DNA of 50,169 nt from Pseudomonas guariconensis (GTDB taxonomy: Bacteria > Pseudomonadota > Gammaproteobacteria > Pseudomonadales > Pseudomonadaceae). The stretch spans positions 1-50,169 of the forward strand of contig NZ_JADLJL010000035.1 in NCBI RefSeq assembly GCF_015680235.1, read 5' to 3'. The notes under the pieces are model-generated. The model was not told where the DNA came from and made no database searches. It worked only from the letters and a program-made list of their open reading frames with translations. Both the position numbers and the translations under genes were made by a program. Of the stretch, positions 7,687-17,265 are shown piece by piece; positions within the stretch are counted from its first letter, which is position 1; each line of letters starts with the position of its first letter.

Positions 7687-8174
7687 TGGCGCGTTCCCGC
7701 AGCAAGAACGGCTGGGCCATCTGGCTGACCTTCGCGATCGGCCTGTTGCTCAGTGTCTCGCCGATGCCTCAGTTCATGGAGGTGTTCCGCCCCATGTGGC
7801 TGGCGATGCTGGTGTCCTTCTGGACCCTCGCCGTGCCCAACAAGGTCGGCATGACCACCGCCTTCGTCCTGGGCCTGGCCGAAGACGTCCTGTATGGCAC
7901 CCTGCTTGGGCAGAATGCCCTGGTGCTGACCCTGATCACCTTCCTGGTGCTGTCCCTTCAACAGCGCCTGCGCATGTATCCGATGTGGCAGCAGAGCCTG
8001 GTGATCCTGGTGATCTTCGGCATCGCCCAGCTGATCCAGCTGTGGCTCAGCGCCCTGACCGGCAACCGCCTGCCGACCTTGGCGCTGGTCTGGTCCGCCG
8101 TCATCAGTGCCTTGCTCTGGCCGTGGATCAGTTTCGCCCTGCGCGACCTGCGCCGTCGCCTTCACATCAACTGA
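7686..8174 (+). CDS. mreD: Rod shape-determining protein MreD
   Basis: Small integral membrane partner of MreC in the elongasome. The 162-residue protein is hydrophobic throughout with about five membrane helices, starting with WAIWLTFAIGLLLSV and including the conserved helix LGLAEDVLYGTLLG. Two ATG codons stand in a row at 7683 and 7686; GGAGA is better spaced for the second. Either way the start overlaps the TGA of mreC, so the two are translationally coupled. Confidence 0.95.
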   Translation: MARSRSKNGWAIWLTFAIGLLLSVSPMPQFMEVFRPMWLAMLVSFWTLAVPNKVGMTTAFVLGLAEDVLYGTLLGQNALVLTLITFLVLSLQQRLRMYPMWQQSLVILVIFGIAQLIQLWLSALTGNRLPTLALVWSAVISALLWPWISFALRDLRRRLHIN

Positions 8175-8205
8175 CGGCGACGCCGACTGACAGGGAGATG
8201 TCGAT

Positions 8206-8805
8206 ATGAACCCGTTGTACCTGGCCTCCGCCTCGCCACGCCGTCGTGAACTGCTGACCCAGATCGGCGTGCCTTTCGCGGTCATCAAGGCTGACATCGA
8301 CGAAACCCCGCTGCCCGACGAGGGCGTCTCGGCCTACGCAGTGCGCCTGGCCCGGGCCAAGGCCGCCGCGGGTTTCGCTCAATTGGACGGCCCTGGCGTG
8401 GTGCTGGGAGCCGATACCGTTGTATCGATAGGTGGTCGGATTCTGGGCAAGCCCTGCGACCGTGAACATGCCTTGGCCATGCTGGCCGAACTGTCCGATG
8501 ATCATCATCAAGTCATTACCGCCGTGGCGGTGACCGACGGCCAGCGTTGCCTGGACGTCTGCGTCGGTACCCATGTGTATTTTCGCCCCATCGGCCGCGA
8601 CGAGGCCGAGCGCTACTGGGCGACCGGCGAGCCATTGGACAAGGCAGGCGGTTACGCCATCCAGGGCCTGGGCGCGGTGTTCGTCAGGGAACTGATGGGC
8701 AGCTATTCGACCGTCGTCGGCCTGCCGCTGTTCGAAACCGCGCAACTGCTGGAGCAGTTTTCCATCCCGTGCTGGCAGCAACATGAGGTGCCAGCTTCAC
8801 GCTAG
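8206..8805 (+). CDS. maf: Maf-family nucleoside triphosphate pyrophosphatase
   Basis: House-cleaning pyrophosphatase that hydrolyses nucleoside triphosphates to monophosphates. The YhdE type, which this resembles, prefers dTTP, UTP and their modified forms. The signature LASASPRRRELL lies at residues 5-16 and the catalytic Asp is in GADTVV near residue 70; DKAGGYAIQG near 145 completes the active site. At 199 residues it is of normal length. It follows mreD by 31 bases, as in other gammaproteobacteria, where maf and rng accompany mreBCD. Confidence 0.93.
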   Translation: MNPLYLASASPRRRELLTQIGVPFAVIKADIDETPLPDEGVSAYAVRLARAKAAAGFAQLDGPGVVLGADTVVSIGGRILGKPCDREHALAMLAELSDDHHQVITAVAVTDGQRCLDVCVGTHVYFRPIGRDEAERYWATGEPLDKAGGYAIQGLGAVFVRELMGSYSTVVGLPLFETAQLLEQFSIPCWQQHEVPASR

Positions 8806-8859
8806 CCAGCCACCGGTCAGCGATCCATCATTACCGAAGACCTTTGACGAGAGCCCGCC

Positions 8860-10317
8860 ATGAGTGAAGAGATCCTGATCAACATCACCCCGATGGAATC
8901 ACGCGTGGCAGTGGTGGAAAACGGCGTTTTGCAGGAAGTGCATGTCGAGCGTACCCAGCGCCGGGGCATCGTCGGCAATATCTACAAGGGCAAGGTCGTG
9001 CGCGTGCTGCCGGGCATGCAGGCGGCGTTCGTCGATATCGGCCTGGAACGCGCCGCGTTCATCCATGCGTCGGAGATTTCCCAGCGCGAAGGCTCGGCGG
9101 TGGAGAACATCAGCGCGCTGGTCCATGAGGGGCAGGCCCTGGTCGTGCAAGTGACCAAGGACCCGATCGGCACCAAGGGCGCTCGCCTGACCACCCAGTT
9201 GTCGATCCCGTCGCGCTACCTGGTGTACATGCCGCGCAGCAGCCATGTGGGTATTTCCCTGAAGATCGAAGACGAGGCCGAGCGCGAGCGGCTCAAGCAG
9301 GTGGTCAGCGACTGCGTGGAGAAGGAAGACATCAAGGACGCCGGCGGCTTCATCCTGCGCACGGCTGCCGAAGGCGCCCGCGCCGACGATATCCTCCAGG
9401 ACATCCGCTACCTGCGCAGGCTGTGGGAGCAGATCGGTAGCCAGATCCAGACCTGCGGCGCCCCGTTGGTGATCTACGAGGACCTGGGGCTGGCCCTGCG
9501 TACCCTGCGCGACCTGGTCAACCCCAAGATCGAGAAGATCCGCATCGACTCGCGGGAAACCTTCCAGAAGACCACGCAGTTCGTCGCCGAGCTGATGCCG
9601 GAAATCGCCGACCGTCTCGAGCACTACCCAGGCGAGCGACCGATCTTCGACCTGTATGGTGTGGAGGACGAGATCCAGCGAGCCCTGGAGCGCAAGGTGC
9701 CGCTCAAGTCCGGTGGCTACCTGGTGGTCGACCCGGCCGAGGCGATGACCACCATCGACGTCAATACCGGCGCCTTCGTCGGCCACCGCAACCTCGAGGA
9801 AACCATCTTCAAGACCAACCTCGAGGCCGCCACCGCCATCGCCCGGCAACTGCGCCTGCGCAACATCGGCGGCATCATCATCATCGACTTCATCGACATG
9901 GAGGACGAGGAGCACCAGCGCCAGGTCCTGCGCACCCTCGAGAAGCAGCTCGAGCGTGACCATGCCAAGACCAACATTATCGGCATCACCGAGCTCGGGC
10001 TGGTACAGATGACCCGCAAGCGTACCCGCGAAAGCCTCGAACAGGTGCTGTGCGAGCCGTGCATCGCCTGCCAGGGGCGCGGCAAGCTGAAGACCCCCGA
10101 AACCGTATGCTATGAAATCTTCCGTGAAATCCTCCGCGAGGCCCGGGCCTACCAGGCCGAGGGTTACCGGGTGCTGGCCAACCAGAAGGTGGTCGACCGC
10201 CTGCTGGATGAAGAGTCCGGCAATGTGGCCGAACTCGAGGCCTTCATCGGTCGAACCATTCGCTTCCAGGTCGAGTCCATGTATTCCCAGGAACAATACG
10301 ATGTGGTGCTGCTCTGA
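8860..10317 (+). CDS. rng: Ribonuclease G
   Basis: Endoribonuclease that matures the 5' end of 16S rRNA and takes part in mRNA decay. The 485-residue protein has an S1-like RNA-binding region (about 38-125), the 5'-sensor and RNase H-like parts, catalytic Asp residues in TTIDVNTGAFVG and GGIIIIDFIDM, and a zinc-link CxxC (CIAC, about 401-404) used for dimerisation. It lacks the long C-terminal scaffold of RNase E, so it is RNase G. It lies 54 bases after maf and is probably in the same transcription unit. Confidence 0.97.
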   Translation: MSEEILINITPMESRVAVVENGVLQEVHVERTQRRGIVGNIYKGKVVRVLPGMQAAFVDIGLERAAFIHASEISQREGSAVENISALVHEGQALVVQVTKDPIGTKGARLTTQLSIPSRYLVYMPRSSHVGISLKIEDEAERERLKQVVSDCVEKEDIKDAGGFILRTAAEGARADDILQDIRYLRRLWEQIGSQIQTCGAPLVIYEDLGLALRTLRDLVNPKIEKIRIDSRETFQKTTQFVAELMPEIADRLEHYPGERPIFDLYGVEDEIQRALERKVPLKSGGYLVVDPAEAMTTIDVNTGAFVGHRNLEETIFKTNLEAATAIARQLRLRNIGGIIIIDFIDMEDEEHQRQVLRTLEKQLERDHAKTNIIGITELGLVQMTRKRTRESLEQVLCEPCIACQGRGKLKTPETVCYEIFREILREARAYQAEGYRVLANQKVVDRLLDEESGNVAELEAFIGRTIRFQVESMYSQEQYDVVLL

Positions 10318-10405
10318 CGCGTTCTGAAACCCTTTCGCGTTCGGCGGCGCTGGTAAAACCACGGCACCGAGCCATAGTTAAGGCACGACTTGGAGGGCCA
10401 TGGCC

Positions 10406-13400
10406 ATGGGACGTCTGACCCACGTTCTAGGCGCCTTGACCCGCTGGGGGCTGGGAATCTGCGCCCTGCTGGCGGTGCTGGTGGCGCTGTATGTCAGCCT
10501 CGGTCGGGAACTGGTCCCGCTGGTGGCCGAGTACCGTGCCGATGTCCAGAACAAGGCCGAGCAGGCCCTGGGCTTGCCGGTGCATGTGGGTGCCCTGGAG
10601 GGGCGCTGGAGCGGCCTGGCGCCCGTGCTGCACGTGCGTGATCTGCAGGTGGGCGAAGGGGCCGCGGCGTTGCGCCTGGACGAAGTCAAGGTGGTTCCGG
10701 ACCTGTGGGCCAGCCTCAAGGCGCGCGAGCTACGCCTGGCGCGTATCCAGCTCGGCGGGCTGCAACTGATCCTGCGCGAAGACGAGCAGGGCGCCTGGGC
10801 CCTGGAAGGCCTGCCGCGCCAGGACGATACCCCGCTGGATCCTGCGCAGGTATTACAACGTCTGCAGCAGTTGGGCAGGGTCGATGTCTTCGACAGCCAG
10901 GTCACCCTTCATCCCTGGCAGCGCGACCCCCTCACCCTTACCTATGTCAGCCTTGGCCTCGAAGCCGGGGCGTCGCGCCAGGCCCTCGACCTGCGCGGCA
11001 CTCTACCGGACGGGCAACCCCTGGCGGTCAACCTGCGCAGCCGTGCCACCGCCAAGGCCTGGCGCGATGGCCAGGTACAGGCCTACCTGAGCCTGCCGCA
11101 AAGCGACTGGGCCCGTTGGTTGCCCCCGCGCTTGCTCGGGCGATGGCAGGCCGAGACACTACGGGCCGGCGGCGAATTCTGGGTCGACTGGCGCGAGGGC
11201 CAATTGCAGCGCGCCGTGGTACGCCTCAATGCGCCACACTTGCGCGGCGCCTATACCGGGCGCAAGGCGGTCGCGGTGGACAACCTGGCCGTGTCGGCCT
11301 GGCTCCAGCGGGGCGAGGAAGGCTTCGACGGCGTGGTCGATTCGCTCGCCATGAGCCTGGGCGACACCCGCTGGGAGACCCACCTGCAGCTCAGGCAGCG
11401 CCCAGGGCAGGGCTCGACCCAGGAAAGCTGGCAAGTACAGGCCGACCGCCTGGACCTGACCCTGTTGACGCCTCTGGTCGATGCCCTGGCGCCGCTGCCG
11501 GACAAACTCATGGCCGTGGTCGATGCGCTCAAGGTCACCGGCTCGCTGCGCAACCTGCGCCTGGATATCCGCCCCAAGGCCGAAGGCGACCAGCGCCTGG
11601 CGTTCGCCGCCAATCTGGAGAAGGTCGGCTTCGACGCCTACCACAACGCACCGGCGGCCGGAAACGTGAACGGCAGCATCAGCGGTGATCTCGGCCAGGG
11701 TGAGCTGCGTCTGGATACCGACGCCTTCATGCTGCACTTGTACCCGATCTTCGCCAAACCCTGGTATTACCAGAAGGCCAACGCACGGCTCACCTGGCGC
11801 CTGGACAAGGAAGGCTTCACCCTCGTTGCGCCCTATATCAAGGTGCTCGGCGAGGAGGGCAAGATCGCCGCCGACTTCCTCATCCGCCTGCTGTTCGAGG
11901 AAGGCCGCGAGGACTACATGGACCTGCGCGTGGGCCTGACCGAGGGCGATGGCCGCTACACCGCCAAGTACTTGCCCGAGGTGCTCAGCCCAGCGCTGGA
12001 TGAATGGCTGCGCAGTGCCATCGTCAAGGGCTCCGTCGATGAGGGCTACTTCCAGTACCAGGGTTCGCTGAACCACGGTGCCGCCCCTGAGGCCCGCAGC
12101 ATCAGCCTATTCTTCAAGGTGCATGACGCCGCCCTGGCCTTCCAGCCTGGCTGGCCTCAGGTGCAGCAGGTCGATGGCGACGTCTACATCGAGGACAGCG
12201 GTGTCCGCATCAAGGCCCGACGCGGCTTGTTGCTCGATACCCAGGTGAGCGATGTCAGCGTCGACATTCCCCATGTCGACGAGGGCCAGCACAGCCACCT
12301 GTACCTGAACGGCGATTTCGATGGCAGCCTGGGCGATGGTTTGAAGATCCTCCAGCAAGCGCCCATCGGCACGGGCGAGATCTTCGCCGGCTGGGAAGGC
12401 GAAGGGCCGCTCAAGGGCAAGGTCAATCTCGACATTCCCCTGGCCCATGGCGAGCGGCCCAAGGTCGTGGTCGATTTCGCCACCGCCGACGCGCGCCTGA
12501 AAGTGGCTCCGCCGACCCTGGATCTGAGCCGACTCAAGGGCGATTTCAGCTTCGACCTGGATAAAGGCCTGAGCGGCAAGGGCATCACCTTCCAGGCATT
12601 CGGCAAGCCGGTCACGGCGCAGATCTTCGCCGAAGGCCAGCCCGGGCAGATCCAGACCCGCATCAATGCCACCGGCAGCGTCGGCCTGAAGGCACTGACC
12701 GACTGGTTGAAATTTAACCAGCCACTGCCGGCTGCGGGCGAGCTGCCCTACCAAGTGCAAGTGAGCCTGGGGAGTCGCGACAACCGCTTGACCGTGAACT
12801 CCTCGCTCAAGGGGCTGGCGATCGACCTGCCGGCACCGTTCACCAAGGCTGCGCGGGATACCCTGGACAGCCGCTTCAGCATGACCCTGCAAGGGCCCGA
12901 GCGACGCCTGGATGCCAGCTACGGCGACCTTGCGCACCTGGCCTATGCCGCGCCGATCGAGAACCTTGCCCAAGGGCGAGGCGAACTGCTGCTGGGCAGC
13001 GGTAGTGCACAGCTTCCAGCGGGCCAGGGTGTGCGGGTTCGCGGGCGCCTGGAAACTTTGGACCTGGCGCCCTGGCAAGCGCAGATGGAGCGTTTCGCAG
13101 GCCAGGACCCAGGTGGTAACGCCAGGCAGCGCTTGCAGGGCGTGGACCTGAGCATCGGCCAGCTCAAGGCGTTCGACTTGGACCTGAACCAGGCTGTCGT
13201 GCGTCTGGCGCGGGGTGCCAGTGCCTGGGACCTGCGCCTGGACAGCCGTGAAGTCATCGGTAATGCGCGGGTGCCCGATGCCAAGGCAGCGCCGATGGTC
13301 GTCAGGCTGCAGACCCTGCGCCTGCCGCCGGAGGAGCCTGCGGGCAAGCAACCAGAGGATGCACCGGACCCGTTGGGCAGCTTCGACCCACGCAAGGTTC

Positions 13401-14221
13401 CGGCCCTGGATGTGACTGTCGACAAGCTGTATCGCGGTGACGATCTGTTCGGCAGCGTCGCGATCAAGCTGCGGCCTACCCCGCGCGGCATGAAATTCGA
13501 TGATGTCGACCTCGACCTCAAGGGCCTGCGTATCGACGGCAGCGGTGGCTGGGAAGGGGAACCAGGGAGCACGGGTAGTTGGTACAAGGGCCGACTGGAG
13601 GGCAAGAACCTTGCCGATGTGCTCAAGGCCTGGGGCTTTGCGCCCACCGCCACCAGCCGCGACTTCCGCCTGGACGTGGATGGCCGCTGGCCGGGTTCGC
13701 CGGCCTGGGTTGCGCTCAAGCGTTTCTCCGGCAGCCTCGATGCCGCCTTGCGCTCCGGCCAGTTCGTCGAAGTGGAGGGCGGGGCCCAGGCGCTGCGGGT
13801 GTTCGGCCTGCTCAATTTCAATTCCATCGGCCGCCGCCTGCGCCTGGACTTCTCCGACCTGTTCGACAAGGGCCTGGCCTACGACCGGGTCAAAGGCCTG
13901 CTGGTCGCCAGCCAAGGGGTCTACGTGACCCGTGAGCCGATCACCATCAGCGGGCCGTCGAGCAACTTCGAGCTCGATGGCACCCTCGACCTGGTTCGCG
14001 ACCGTGTCGATGCCAACCTGCAGGTCAGCCTGCCGGTCACCAACAATCTGCCGTTGGCTGCCCTGATCGTCGGTGCGCCGGCTGTCGGCGGCGCCTTGTT
14101 CCTGGTCGATCGGTTGATCGGCGATCGGGTGTCGCGTTTCGCCAGCGTGCACTATCGCGTCGAGGGGCCCTGGAAAGAGCCTAAAATCACCTTTGTGAAA
14201 CCTTTCGAGAAACGCCAATGA
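10406..14221 (+). CDS. yhdP: YhdP-family AsmA-like phospholipid transport protein
   Basis: Very large envelope protein (1271 residues) of the YhdP/TIGR02099 family. One N-terminal membrane helix (about residues 10-32, LGICALLAVLVALYVSLG) anchors a long periplasmic repeat-beta-groove body with a C-terminal AsmA-like part. In E. coli, YhdP with TamB and YdbH carries phospholipids from the inner to the outer membrane. Start choice: GGAGG is 9 bases before ATG 10406 and only 3 before ATG 10400. The stop overlaps the start of the next gene as ATGA. With mlaFEDCB in the same window, both directions of phospholipid traffic are represented. Confidence 0.93.
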   Translation: MGRLTHVLGALTRWGLGICALLAVLVALYVSLGRELVPLVAEYRADVQNKAEQALGLPVHVGALEGRWSGLAPVLHVRDLQVGEGAAALRLDEVKVVPDLWASLKARELRLARIQLGGLQLILREDEQGAWALEGLPRQDDTPLDPAQVLQRLQQLGRVDVFDSQVTLHPWQRDPLTLTYVSLGLEAGASRQALDLRGTLPDGQPLAVNLRSRATAKAWRDGQVQAYLSLPQSDWARWLPPRLLGRWQAETLRAGGEFWVDWREGQLQRAVVRLNAPHLRGAYTGRKAVAVDNLAVSAWLQRGEEGFDGVVDSLAMSLGDTRWETHLQLRQRPGQGSTQESWQVQADRLDLTLLTPLVDALAPLPDKLMAVVDALKVTGSLRNLRLDIRPKAEGDQRLAFAANLEKVGFDAYHNAPAAGNVNGSISGDLGQGELRLDTDAFMLHLYPIFAKPWYYQKANARLTWRLDKEGFTLVAPYIKVLGEEGKIAADFLIRLLFEEGREDYMDLRVGLTEGDGRYTAKYLPEVLSPALDEWLRSAIVKGSVDEGYFQYQGSLNHGAAPEARSISLFFKVHDAALAFQPGWPQVQQVDGDVYIEDSGVRIKARRGLLLDTQVSDVSVDIPHVDEGQHSHLYLNGDFDGSLGDGLKILQQAPIGTGEIFAGWEGEGPLKGKVNLDIPLAHGERPKVVVDFATADARLKVAPPTLDLSRLKGDFSFDLDKGLSGKGITFQAFGKPVTAQIFAEGQPGQIQTRINATGSVGLKALTDWLKFNQPLPAAGELPYQVQVSLGSRDNRLTVNSSLKGLAIDLPAPFTKAARDTLDSRFSMTLQGPERRLDASYGDLAHLAYAAPIENLAQGRGELLLGSGSAQLPAGQGVRVRGRLETLDLAPWQAQMERFAGQDPGGNARQRLQGVDLSIGQLKAFDLDLNQAVVRLARGASAWDLRLDSREVIGNARVPDAKAAPMVVRLQTLRLPPEEPAGKQPEDAPDPLGSFDPRKVPALDVTVDKLYRGDDLFGSVAIKLRPTPRGMKFDDVDLDLKGLRIDGSGGWEGEPGSTGSWYKGRLEGKNLADVLKAWGFAPTATSRDFRLDVDGRWPGSPAWVALKRFSGSLDAALRSGQFVEVEGGAQALRVFGLLNFNSIGRRLRLDFSDLFDKGLAYDRVKGLLVASQGVYVTREPITISGPSSNFELDGTLDLVRDRVDANLQVSLPVTNNLPLAALIVGAPAVGGALFLVDRLIGDRVSRFASVHYRVEGPWKEPKITFVKPFEKRQ

Positions 14222-15069
14222 AGTCAGCGGTCATCCAGATGGTCAGCCAGGACGATGTAGCGGCTAACCTGCGACAGGCCAGGGCCTTGCTTGAGCAGGC
14301 TGCCAGTGGCGGTGCCCGGCTGGCAGTGCTGCCCGAGAACTTCGCCGCCATGGGCCGGCGCGATGCGGCGGCCATCGGTCGGGCCGAAGCCCTTGGTCAG
14401 GGCCCGATCCTGCCGTGGTTGAAACGCGCGGCCCGCGACCTCAGGTTATGGATTGTCGCAGGCACCTTGCCGTTGCCGCCGGTCGGTCAGCCCGACGCGA
14501 AGGCCCATGCCTGCTCGTTGCTGATCGATGAACACGGTGAAGTGGCAGCGCGCTACGACAAGCTGCACCTGTTCGATGTGGACGTGGCCGACAACCGGGG
14601 CCGTTACCGCGAATCCGATGACTACGCCCACGGCGCTCAGGTCGTGGTGGCCGATACCCCGGTGGGGCGCCTCGGGCTTTCGGTGTGCTACGACCTGCGC
14701 TTTCCCGAGCTGTACAGTGCACTGCGCGCCGCCGGAGCTGAATTGATCAGCGCGCCATCGGCTTTCACCGCAGTGACCGGCGCGGCGCATTGGGAGGTGC
14801 TCATTCGGGCCAGGGCCATCGAAACCCAGTGCTACCTGCTCGCCGCCGCTCAGGGCGGCACCCACCCAGGGCCGCGGGAAACCCATGGCCATGCGGCGAT
14901 CGTCGACCCTTGGGGGCGTATCGTCGCTGAACAGGCGCGCGGCGAAGGCGTATTGCTGGCCGAGCGCGACAGCATTGAACAGGCGTCCATCCGGGCGCGA
15001 ATGCCGGTTGCCCAGCACCGGCGCTTTTTCTCGCAGGACGCCTTGCGGCCTGCGCACACCTCGGAGTGA
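14218..15069 (+). CDS. Carbon-nitrogen hydrolase (Nit1-like, probable deaminated glutathione amidase)
   Basis: Nitrilase-superfamily enzyme. The Glu-Lys-Cys triad is present: E40 in LPENF, K115 in YDKLHLFDV and C157 in SVCYDLRFPELY. The motif set and 283-residue length match the Nit1/YbeM branch, whose studied members hydrolyse deaminated glutathione, a side product of transaminases; the exact substrate here is inferred. It overlaps yhdP by 4 bases and lies just before tldD, an arrangement conserved in Pseudomonas. Confidence 0.9.
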   Translation: MKSAVIQMVSQDDVAANLRQARALLEQAASGGARLAVLPENFAAMGRRDAAAIGRAEALGQGPILPWLKRAARDLRLWIVAGTLPLPPVGQPDAKAHACSLLIDEHGEVAARYDKLHLFDVDVADNRGRYRESDDYAHGAQVVVADTPVGRLGLSVCYDLRFPELYSALRAAGAELISAPSAFTAVTGAAHWEVLIRARAIETQCYLLAAAQGGTHPGPRETHGHAAIVDPWGRIVAEQARGEGVLLAERDSIEQASIRARMPVAQHRRFFSQDALRPAHTSE

Positions 15070-15071
15070 CT

Positions 15072-16511
15072 ATGAGCCAGATGTTATTCACCGTCAGCGA
15101 ACAGCTCCTGGCCCCCGGCGGACTGACCCTGGACAGCCTGCAGGCTGTGCTGGGCGAGTTGGCAGGCCCAGGCATCGATGCCGCCGACCTGTATTTCCAG
15201 GGCCAGATCTCGGAAACCTGGGCGCTGGAGGACGGCATCGTCAAGGAGGGTAGCTTCAACCTCGACCAGGGCGTGGGCGTGCGTGCCCAGTCTGGTGAGA
15301 AGACCGGTTTCGCCTACAGCAACGCTATCAACCTCGAGGCGCTGACCTCGGCGGCCCGTGCTGCCCGTTCCATTTCTCGCGCCGGGCAGGAGGGCCGCGT
15401 GCAGGCCTTCCGAAGCCAGGAAGTGACGGCGTTGTACGCCCAGGACAACCCGCTGGACGTGCTCAGCCGCGCCGAGAAAGTCGAGCTGCTCAAGCGTGTG
15501 GACGCCGCGACCCGTGCCCTGGACCCCCGTATCCAGCAGGTCACCGTGAGCATGGCCGGGGTCTGGGAGCGCATCCTGGTGGCTGCGGTCGATGGCAGCC
15601 TGGCGGCCGACGTGCGGCCGCTGGTTCGTTTCAACGTCAGTGTGATCGTCGAGCAGAACGGCCGTCGCGAGCGTGGCGGGCAGGGGGGTGGTGGGCGCAC
15701 TGACTACCGCTACTTCACCGAGGAGCGAGTCATGGGCTACGCCCGAGAGGCCCTTCGTCAGGCGTTGGTCAACCTCGAGGCCAAGCCGGCACCGGCCGGT
15801 ACCCTGCCGGTCGTGCTGGGCCCGGGCTGGTCCGGCGTGCTGTTGCACGAGGCCGTGGGCCACGGCCTGGAAGGCGACTTCAACCGCAAGGGCAGCTCGG
15901 CCTACAGCGGGCGCATCGGTGAGCAGGTAGCCTCCAAGCTGTGCACCATCGTCGACGACGGCACCCTGGAAGGCCGGCGGGGCTCCCTGAGCGTCGATGA
16001 CGAGGGCACCCCGACCGAATGCACCACCCTGATCGAGAACGGCATCCTCAAAGGCTACATGCAGGACAAGCTCAATGCGCGGCTCATGGGCATGGCGGTC
16101 ACCGGCAACGGTCGTCGCGAGTCCTACGCCCACCTGCCGATGCCGCGTATGACCAACACCTACATGCGTGCCGGTGAAAGCGACCCGCAGGAAATCATCG
16201 CCTCGGTGAAAAAGGGTATCTATTGCGCGAACCTTGGCGGTGGCCAGGTGGATATCACCAGCGGCAAGTTCGTGTTTTCCACCAGCGAGGCGTATTTGAT
16301 CGAAGACGGCAAGATCACCGCGCCGGTCAAGGGCGCCACCCTGATCGGCAATGGTCCGGAGGCCATGAGCCGGGTCTCGATGGTCGGTAACGACCTGGCC
16401 CTGGACAGCGGGGTGGGGACATGCGGCAAGGATGGGCAATCGGTACCGGTGGGCGTTGGCCAGCCGACCTTGAAGCTCGATGCGATTACCGTTGGGGGTA
16501 CCGGCGCGTGA
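15072..16511 (+). CDS. tldD: Metalloprotease TldD
   Basis: Metal-dependent subunit of the TldD/TldE (PmbA) heterodimeric protease, which cleaves unfolded peptides; in E. coli it matures microcin B17 and helps degrade the antitoxin CcdA. The zinc-binding HExxxH motif is intact as HEAVGH in the C-terminal half, followed by GLEGDF. Start: ATG 15072 has GGAG 5 bases upstream; an in-frame GTG at 15066 overlapping the previous stop is the alternative. The partner gene pmbA lies about 750 bases downstream, separated by darP on the other strand. Confidence 0.96.
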   Translation: MSQMLFTVSEQLLAPGGLTLDSLQAVLGELAGPGIDAADLYFQGQISETWALEDGIVKEGSFNLDQGVGVRAQSGEKTGFAYSNAINLEALTSAARAARSISRAGQEGRVQAFRSQEVTALYAQDNPLDVLSRAEKVELLKRVDAATRALDPRIQQVTVSMAGVWERILVAAVDGSLAADVRPLVRFNVSVIVEQNGRRERGGQGGGGRTDYRYFTEERVMGYAREALRQALVNLEAKPAPAGTLPVVLGPGWSGVLLHEAVGHGLEGDFNRKGSSAYSGRIGEQVASKLCTIVDDGTLEGRRGSLSVDDEGTPTECTTLIENGILKGYMQDKLNARLMGMAVTGNGRRESYAHLPMPRMTNTYMRAGESDPQEIIASVKKGIYCANLGGGQVDITSGKFVFSTSEAYLIEDGKITAPVKGATLIGNGPEAMSRVSMVGNDLALDSGVGTCGKDGQSVPVGVGQPTLKLDAITVGGTGA

Positions 16512-16527
16512 TGCCGGCGTGGGCCGT

Positions 16528-16617
16528 TGTGGGAGCGGGCGTGCCTTGCGGACACCGACGAGGCCGGTGCCAGCCAGTACTGCGGCGCCTGCTTCGCGGG
16601 GCAAGCCCGCTCCTACA
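16528..16617. repeat. REP-like inverted pair (tldD-darP gap)
   Basis: Imperfect complementary arms near 16528-16551 and 16591-16617 share the core GGGAGCGGGC / GCCCGCTCC. They lie between the convergent ends of tldD and darP, a usual place for REP elements, and may help end both transcripts. Confidence 0.65.
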
Positions 16618-16634
16618 GGCCCCCTCGGCAGGGC

Positions 16635-17156
16635 TCAGCGCAACCCGCGCTGCAGTTCGTCGAGGTCACGGATGTACTTGAAGACCTTGCGCGCAGCGGC
16701 TGGCGGCTTATTTCGTGCTTTCTCGTGCTGGGCGTGGCGGATCAGCGAACGCAGGTGCTGGCGATCGGTGTCGGGGTACTCGTTGACGAAACGTTCGAGG
16801 TCATCGTCGGTGCCGTCGACCAGGCGATCGCGCCAACGCTCCAGGTTATGGAAGCGCTCGTTGTACTGGCGGGTCGAGCTGTCCATCTGCTCGAGCACGG
16901 CATGGATCGCGTCGATGTCCTGTACGCGCATCAGCTTGCCGACGAACGACATGTGGCGTTTGCGGGCGCCATGAGCCGTGTGCTTGGAGGCTTCGGCCAG
17001 CGCCTTGCGCAGCTCGTCGGTCAAAGGCAGGCGCGCCAGGGTATCGGCCTTGAGCGTCGTGAGGCGCTCACCGAGTTCGACCAACGCATGCAGTTCGCGC
17101 TTGATCTGGGTTTTGCTTTTTTCGCCGTCGAAGGCGTCGTCGTATGAATCAACCAT
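16635..17156 (-). CDS. darP: Ribosome biogenesis factor DarP (YjgA)
   Basis: Small helical, highly charged protein (173 residues, start MVDSYDDAFDGEKSKTQIKR) of the YjgA/DarP family. In E. coli it associates with late 50S precursors and promotes correct folding around the peptidyl transferase centre. The frame stays open for 83 codons further upstream, but that part lacks family features, and MVDSYDD is the usual N-terminus. It sits on the minus strand between tldD and pmbA, divergent from pmbA, with 109 bases between the two starts. Confidence 0.93.
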   Translation of the reverse strand: MVDSYDDAFDGEKSKTQIKRELHALVELGERLTTLKADTLARLPLTDELRKALAEASKHTAHGARKRHMSFVGKLMRVQDIDAIHAVLEQMDSSTRQYNERFHNLERWRDRLVDGTDDDLERFVNEYPDTDRQHLRSLIRHAQHEKARNKPPAAARKVFKYIRDLDELQRGLR

Positions 17157-17265
17157 GGTGGCAGTCCGCTGGAAATCGCCGCCATGATAACCAGTCGGGG
17201 GCCGCTTGTCCGGCCCGGTCGTACAATGACCCAAGCCGAACGCAGAATTTTGAGTGGAGAAAACC

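Noticed and set aside
12107..14218. 703-codon open frame on the minus strand opposite yhdP
   Set aside because: No domain and composition typical of an antisense shadow of a GC-rich gene.
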